Of a stretch of DNA of 14,988 nucleotides, positions 12,480 to 14,988 are shown piece by piece; within the stretch, counting starts at the first letter, position 1; each line of letters opens with the position of its first letter. This DNA comes from Rhodospirillales bacterium (lineage in GTDB: Bacteria > Pseudomonadota > Alphaproteobacteria > Rhodospirillales_A > JACZKS01). Where the stretch lies: contig JABGRG010000099.1 in assembly GCA_018648445.1 (NCBI GenBank), positions 1-14,988 on the forward strand, read 5' to 3'. The position numbers were made by a program, and so were the translations under genes. The notes beneath the pieces are model-generated. The model saw only the letters and a program-made list of their open reading frames with translations. It was not told the origin of the DNA and made no database searches.

Positions 12480-13898
12480 ATGGCAGCGCAAGCGGATATC
12501 GGCCTCGTCGGGCTGGCGGTCATGGGCCAAAATCTGGCCCTAAACATTGCCGACCACGGCTATTCCATCGCCGTTTTCAATCGCACCACGGCGACCACCC
12601 ACAAGTTCGTCGGTAGCGACGAAGCCAAGGGCAAGGCCGTCATCGCGTGCGACACCATGGAAGACCTCGTCGCCAACCTCAAAACACCCCGCGCTATCAT
12701 TCTGATGGTCAAGGCGGGCGAACCGGTGGACCAGCAGATTGCCATGCTCCAGCCTTTGCTGGAAGAAGGCGACATCATCGTCGACGGCGGCAATTCGCAA
12801 TTCATGGATACACGGCGGCGCGATGAAGCGCTGACCGCCGCCGGTCTGAACTTCATGGGAACCGGCATTTCCGGCGGCGAGGAAGGGGCGCGCAACGGCC
12901 CGTCGATCATGCCGGGCGGCACGGCCAAGGCCTATTCCAAGGTTGGCCCCATCTTCCAGTCCATCTCGGCAAAGGTGGATGGCGAAGCATGTTGCGTGCA
13001 TATCGGCACCGACGGCGCGGGCCACTTCATCAAAACCACCCACAACGGCATCGAGTACGCCGACATGCAGATGATCGCCGAGGTCTATCTGCTGATGAAA
13101 AATCTGCTGGGCATGAGCACGGCAGAAACCGCCGAAGCCTTCACCGCCTGGAACGAGGGTGACCTGGATTCCTACCTGATCGAGATCACCGCCGACATCC
13201 TGGGTCAGATCGACGAAGACACAGGTACGCACATTGTCGATCTTATCCTCGACAAGGCCGGGCAAAAAGGGACAGGTCAGTGGACCAGCGTATCGGCCCT
13301 GGAACTGGGCGTCCCCGCGCCGACCATCGCCGAAGCCGTGTTCGCACGTAACATCACGGCGCTTAAGGACGAGCGGGTCGCGGCCGAGAAAATTCTGGGC
13401 AAGGCCACGCCGTCGTTTGACGGCGACAAGACCGCGTTCATCACCGATCTTCGTGACGCCCTTTTGGCATCCAAGATTTGCGCCTACGCCCAGGGTTTCG
13501 CCCTGATGCAGGCGGCCAAGGATGAATTCGGCTGGGATACGGATTTCGGCAAGGTCAGCATGATCTGGCGGGGCGGCTGCATCATCCGGGCGCGCTTCCT
13601 CAACCGTATCAAGGAAGCCTACGACCGTGACCCCGAACTGAAAAATCTTCTGCTTGATCCTTATTTCCGCAATGTCGTGGAAAAGGGCGACGGCGCGTGG
13701 CGACGGGTGGTTAGCACCGCCATCGCCAACGGCATACCGGTTGCAGCGTTGGGGTCGGCCCTTTCCTACTATGACGCCTATCGCAGCGGGCGTTTGTGGG
13801 CCGATCTGATCCAGGCCCAGCGCGACTATTTCGGCGCCCATACATTCGAGCGGACCGACCGCGAAGGTTGGTTCCACCGCGAATGGATGAAAGGCTGA
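12480..13898 (+). CDS. gnd: 6-phosphogluconate dehydrogenase (decarboxylating)
   Basis: This 472 aa enzyme, full length for the long bacterial form, converts 6-phosphogluconate to ribulose 5-phosphate, CO2 and NADPH. The Rossmann motif is GLAVMG (11-16). NRT (34-36) after the second strand is the NADP-binding signature. SGGEEGARNGPSIMPGG (131-147) and the catalytic Lys185, His188, Asn189 and Glu192 (KTTHNGIEY) are present; the usual KMVHNGIEYGDM is slightly varied around them (KTT, YAD). The tail RTDREGWFHREW is typical. AAGGA 8 nt upstream of the ATG supports the start. Gluconokinase follows 33 bp later, so gluconate can enter the oxidative pentose phosphate route without glucose-6-phosphate dehydrogenase. 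A long open frame on the opposite strand of this gene is a codon-bias shadow. Confidence 0.97.
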   Translation: MAAQADIGLVGLAVMGQNLALNIADHGYSIAVFNRTTATTHKFVGSDEAKGKAVIACDTMEDLVANLKTPRAIILMVKAGEPVDQQIAMLQPLLEEGDIIVDGGNSQFMDTRRRDEALTAAGLNFMGTGISGGEEGARNGPSIMPGGTAKAYSKVGPIFQSISAKVDGEACCVHIGTDGAGHFIKTTHNGIEYADMQMIAEVYLLMKNLLGMSTAETAEAFTAWNEGDLDSYLIEITADILGQIDEDTGTHIVDLILDKAGQKGTGQWTSVSALELGVPAPTIAEAVFARNITALKDERVAAEKILGKATPSFDGDKTAFITDLRDALLASKICAYAQGFALMQAAKDEFGWDTDFGKVSMIWRGGCIIRARFLNRIKEAYDRDPELKNLLLDPYFRNVVEKGDGAWRRVVSTAIANGIPVAALGSALSYYDAYRSGRLWADLIQAQRDYFGAHTFERTDREGWFHREWMKG

Positions 13899-13931
13899 TC
13901 GCCAAAGACAAGAAAAGCGGGGAGAAAAGTC

Positions 13932-14438
13932 ATGGTCATCATTCTCATGGGTGTTTCCGGGTCCGGGAAATCGGTCGTCGGAAACATTCTGTCAAAGGCG
14001 ATCGCGTCGGGGTACGCCGAGGGTGACGAGTTTCACTCGGAAGCCAATGTCGAGAAAATGCGGGGCGGCACCCCGCTGAACGATGAGGATCGTTGGCCGT
14101 GGCTGGACTCCATGGCGGAAGCCATCGACGGCTGGCGCGCCGAAGGAAAGACCATGATTTTGGCCTGTTCGGCACTGAAGAGAGTCTATCGGGATATTTT
14201 GATGGGCAGCCGGGACGATGTTCTGGCCGTTCACCTCAAGGGATCGAAGGAACTGATCTCCTCGCGCCTTAGCGTGCGCAAACACGAATACATGCCGTCA
14301 ACCTTGCTGCAAAGCCAGTTCGACACCCTTGAAGAACCCGATGATAGCGAAAACGTCATTACGGTCAGCATCGACGCGACGCCCGAGACGATCGTCAAAA
14401 ATATCGTCGATCGCCTCAAGGCGCGTGGATTGGTTTAA
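13932..14438 (+). CDS. gntK: Gluconokinase (GntK/IdnK type)
   Basis: This 168 aa small P-loop kinase phosphorylates D-gluconate with ATP to 6-phosphogluconate, the substrate of the preceding gene. Walker A is GVSGSGKS (7-14). Family signatures follow in order: GDEFHSEANVEKM (31-43), TPLNDEDRWPWLD (47-59), ACSALKRVYRDIL (78-90) and the substrate-site region KHEYMPSTLLQSQFDTLEEP (117-136). GGGGAG (13919-13924) lies 7 nt before the ATG. It is the last gene of the gloA-gnd-gntK run, and its stop is 3 bp from the stop of the facing dehydrogenase. No gluconate permease is in view. Confidence 0.96.
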   Translation: MVIILMGVSGSGKSVVGNILSKAIASGYAEGDEFHSEANVEKMRGGTPLNDEDRWPWLDSMAEAIDGWRAEGKTMILACSALKRVYRDILMGSRDDVLAVHLKGSKELISSRLSVRKHEYMPSTLLQSQFDTLEEPDDSENVITVSIDATPETIVKNIVDRLKARGLV

Positions 14439-14441
14439 CGA

Positions 14442-14988
14442 CTACCGTTTCAAGTACTGCTCGTTAATGCAGTTCTTGAGCGTTCCGGCGCGCAGGAAAT
14501 CAACTGCGGTTTTCACGGATTTGCTGCGCAGCGTGACAATGCTTTCCGGGCTATGGAAGGCCGAATGCGGCGTGAAGGAAACACGTCCGTAAACCCAGTC
14601 TTCCTTGTTGCGCCACGCATTGACCAGACGGTTGTCGGGTACGGGCGGTTCTTCCTCGATCACGTCAAGGCCCGCGCCGTCCAACTGCCCGCTCTTCAGG
14701 GCGTCGTAGACCGCATCCAGAACCACGGTTTCGCCGCGACCCGTATTGATCAGGATCGCGCCCTTTTTCACATGCGACAGGCTATCGGCATTGATCATGC
14801 CGCGGGTTTCCTCGGTCAGCGGCGTGTGGTGGCTGATAACGTCGGAATTCGCCATCAACTCTTCCAGCGAGTCGGCGCGATCGAACCCAAGGCCCAACTC
14901 GATGCCCGGGCGCAGGTATGGATCGTAGAACAGCACGTTCATGCCGATACCCTTGGCGCGCATGGCCGCGGCGGTTCCAATCCGGCCC
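14442..14988 (-). CDS. D-isomer-specific 2-hydroxyacid dehydrogenase (partial, N-terminus beyond the window)
   Basis: The frame runs from TAG 14444-14442 to the right edge without interruption, giving 181 visible residues, the C-terminal part of the protein. It begins within the Rossmann motif (GRIG), continues with FYDP, the catalytic Arg in NTGRGE, Glu in IEEEPP and His in TPHSAF, then ends NEQYLKR. An internal ATG at 14963 should not be taken as the start, because the nucleotide-binding motif lies upstream of it. The FYDP strand end (Asp) favours NAD. It differs clearly from the other 2-hydroxyacid dehydrogenase (2622-3569) and, from FTPHSAFHSPES and the insert before it, recalls CtBP/phosphoglycerate-dehydrogenase-like members. 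It is convergent with gntK; substrate unknown. Confidence 0.88.
   Translation of the reverse strand, partial: GRIGTAAAMRAKGIGMNVLFYDPYLRPGIELGLGFDRADSLEELMANSDVISHHTPLTEETRGMINADSLSHVKKGAILINTGRGETVVLDAVYDALKSGQLDGAGLDVIEEEPPVPDNRLVNAWRNKEDWVYGRVSFTPHSAFHSPESIVTLRSKSVKTAVDFLRAGTLKNCINEQYLKR
14450..14479. repeat. Hairpin at the gntK / hydroxyacid dehydrogenase convergent junction
   Basis: TCAAGTACTGC (14450-14460) can pair with GCAGTTCTTGA (14469-14479) with a single T/T mismatch, leaving an 8 nt loop. It begins 12 nt after the gntK stop, inside the last codons of the facing dehydrogenase. No T-run follows on either strand, so it is not a classic intrinsic terminator; it could act as a 3'-end stabiliser or pause site for the gntK transcript. 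Confidence 0.4.

Noticed and set aside
12540..13877. 445-codon open frame on the minus strand, antisense to gnd
   Set aside because: It mirrors gnd almost end to end, has no family-like motifs and no ribosome site, and is expected from GC-rich codon bias opposite a real gene.

Overview
The window looks like chromosomal DNA of a GC-rich proteobacterium. An alphaproteobacterium, perhaps Rhodospirillales-like, is my best guess from codon use and gene families, but there is no marker gene to confirm it. It is densely coded: fifteen complete or nearly complete genes and two cut by the window edges. I saw no tRNA, rRNA, insertion sequence, CRISPR array or transcription regulator gene.

Layout. (1) Positions 1-2616, plus strand: the tail of an unidentified gene, a short-chain dehydrogenase (SDR1), an AEC-family transporter and a second SDR (SDR2) that closely resembles 2-keto-3-deoxy-L-fuconate dehydrogenase / DHRS6. 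(2) 2622-5576, minus strand: a three-gene operon in the order Gfo/Idh/MocA oxidoreductase, aldo/keto reductase-fold protein, D-2-hydroxyacid dehydrogenase. (3) 5577-5737: a divergent control region with one plausible sigma-70 promoter facing each way. (4) 5738-9996, plus strand: a four-gene operon of acyl-CoA:carboxylate CoA-transferase, enoyl-CoA hydratase/isomerase, SDR3 (a paralogue of SDR1) and an enolase-superfamily (mandelate racemase group) enzyme. (5) 10000-11859, minus strand: a tungsten-type aldehyde:ferredoxin oxidoreductase. (6) 11860-12041: a second divergent control region. (7) 12042-14438, plus strand: glyoxalase I, 6-phosphogluconate dehydrogenase and gluconokinase. (8) 14442 to the edge, minus strand: a second D-2-hydroxyacid dehydrogenase, cut at its N-terminus.

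How the genes may work together. Gluconokinase plus Gnd is a recognisable route from gluconate to ribulose 5-phosphate, with NADPH made on the way. Regions 1 to 5 look like a catabolic cluster for a sugar acid, deoxysugar or other polyhydroxy acid. It holds several NAD(P)-dependent dehydrogenases, a possible acid dehydratase or isomerase, and a transporter. Unusually, a CoA-transferase and an enoyl-CoA hydratase are interleaved, suggesting that an intermediate is carried as a CoA thioester. The substrate cannot be read from the sequence. Two of the enzymes (the aldo/keto reductase-fold protein and the enolase-superfamily protein) have unusual residues at catalytic positions, so annotation by family name alone may mislead. 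The clearest non-coding signal is a strong two-sided terminator-like hairpin buried in the last codons of the enolase-superfamily gene, placed where it would end the facing aldehyde oxidoreductase transcript.
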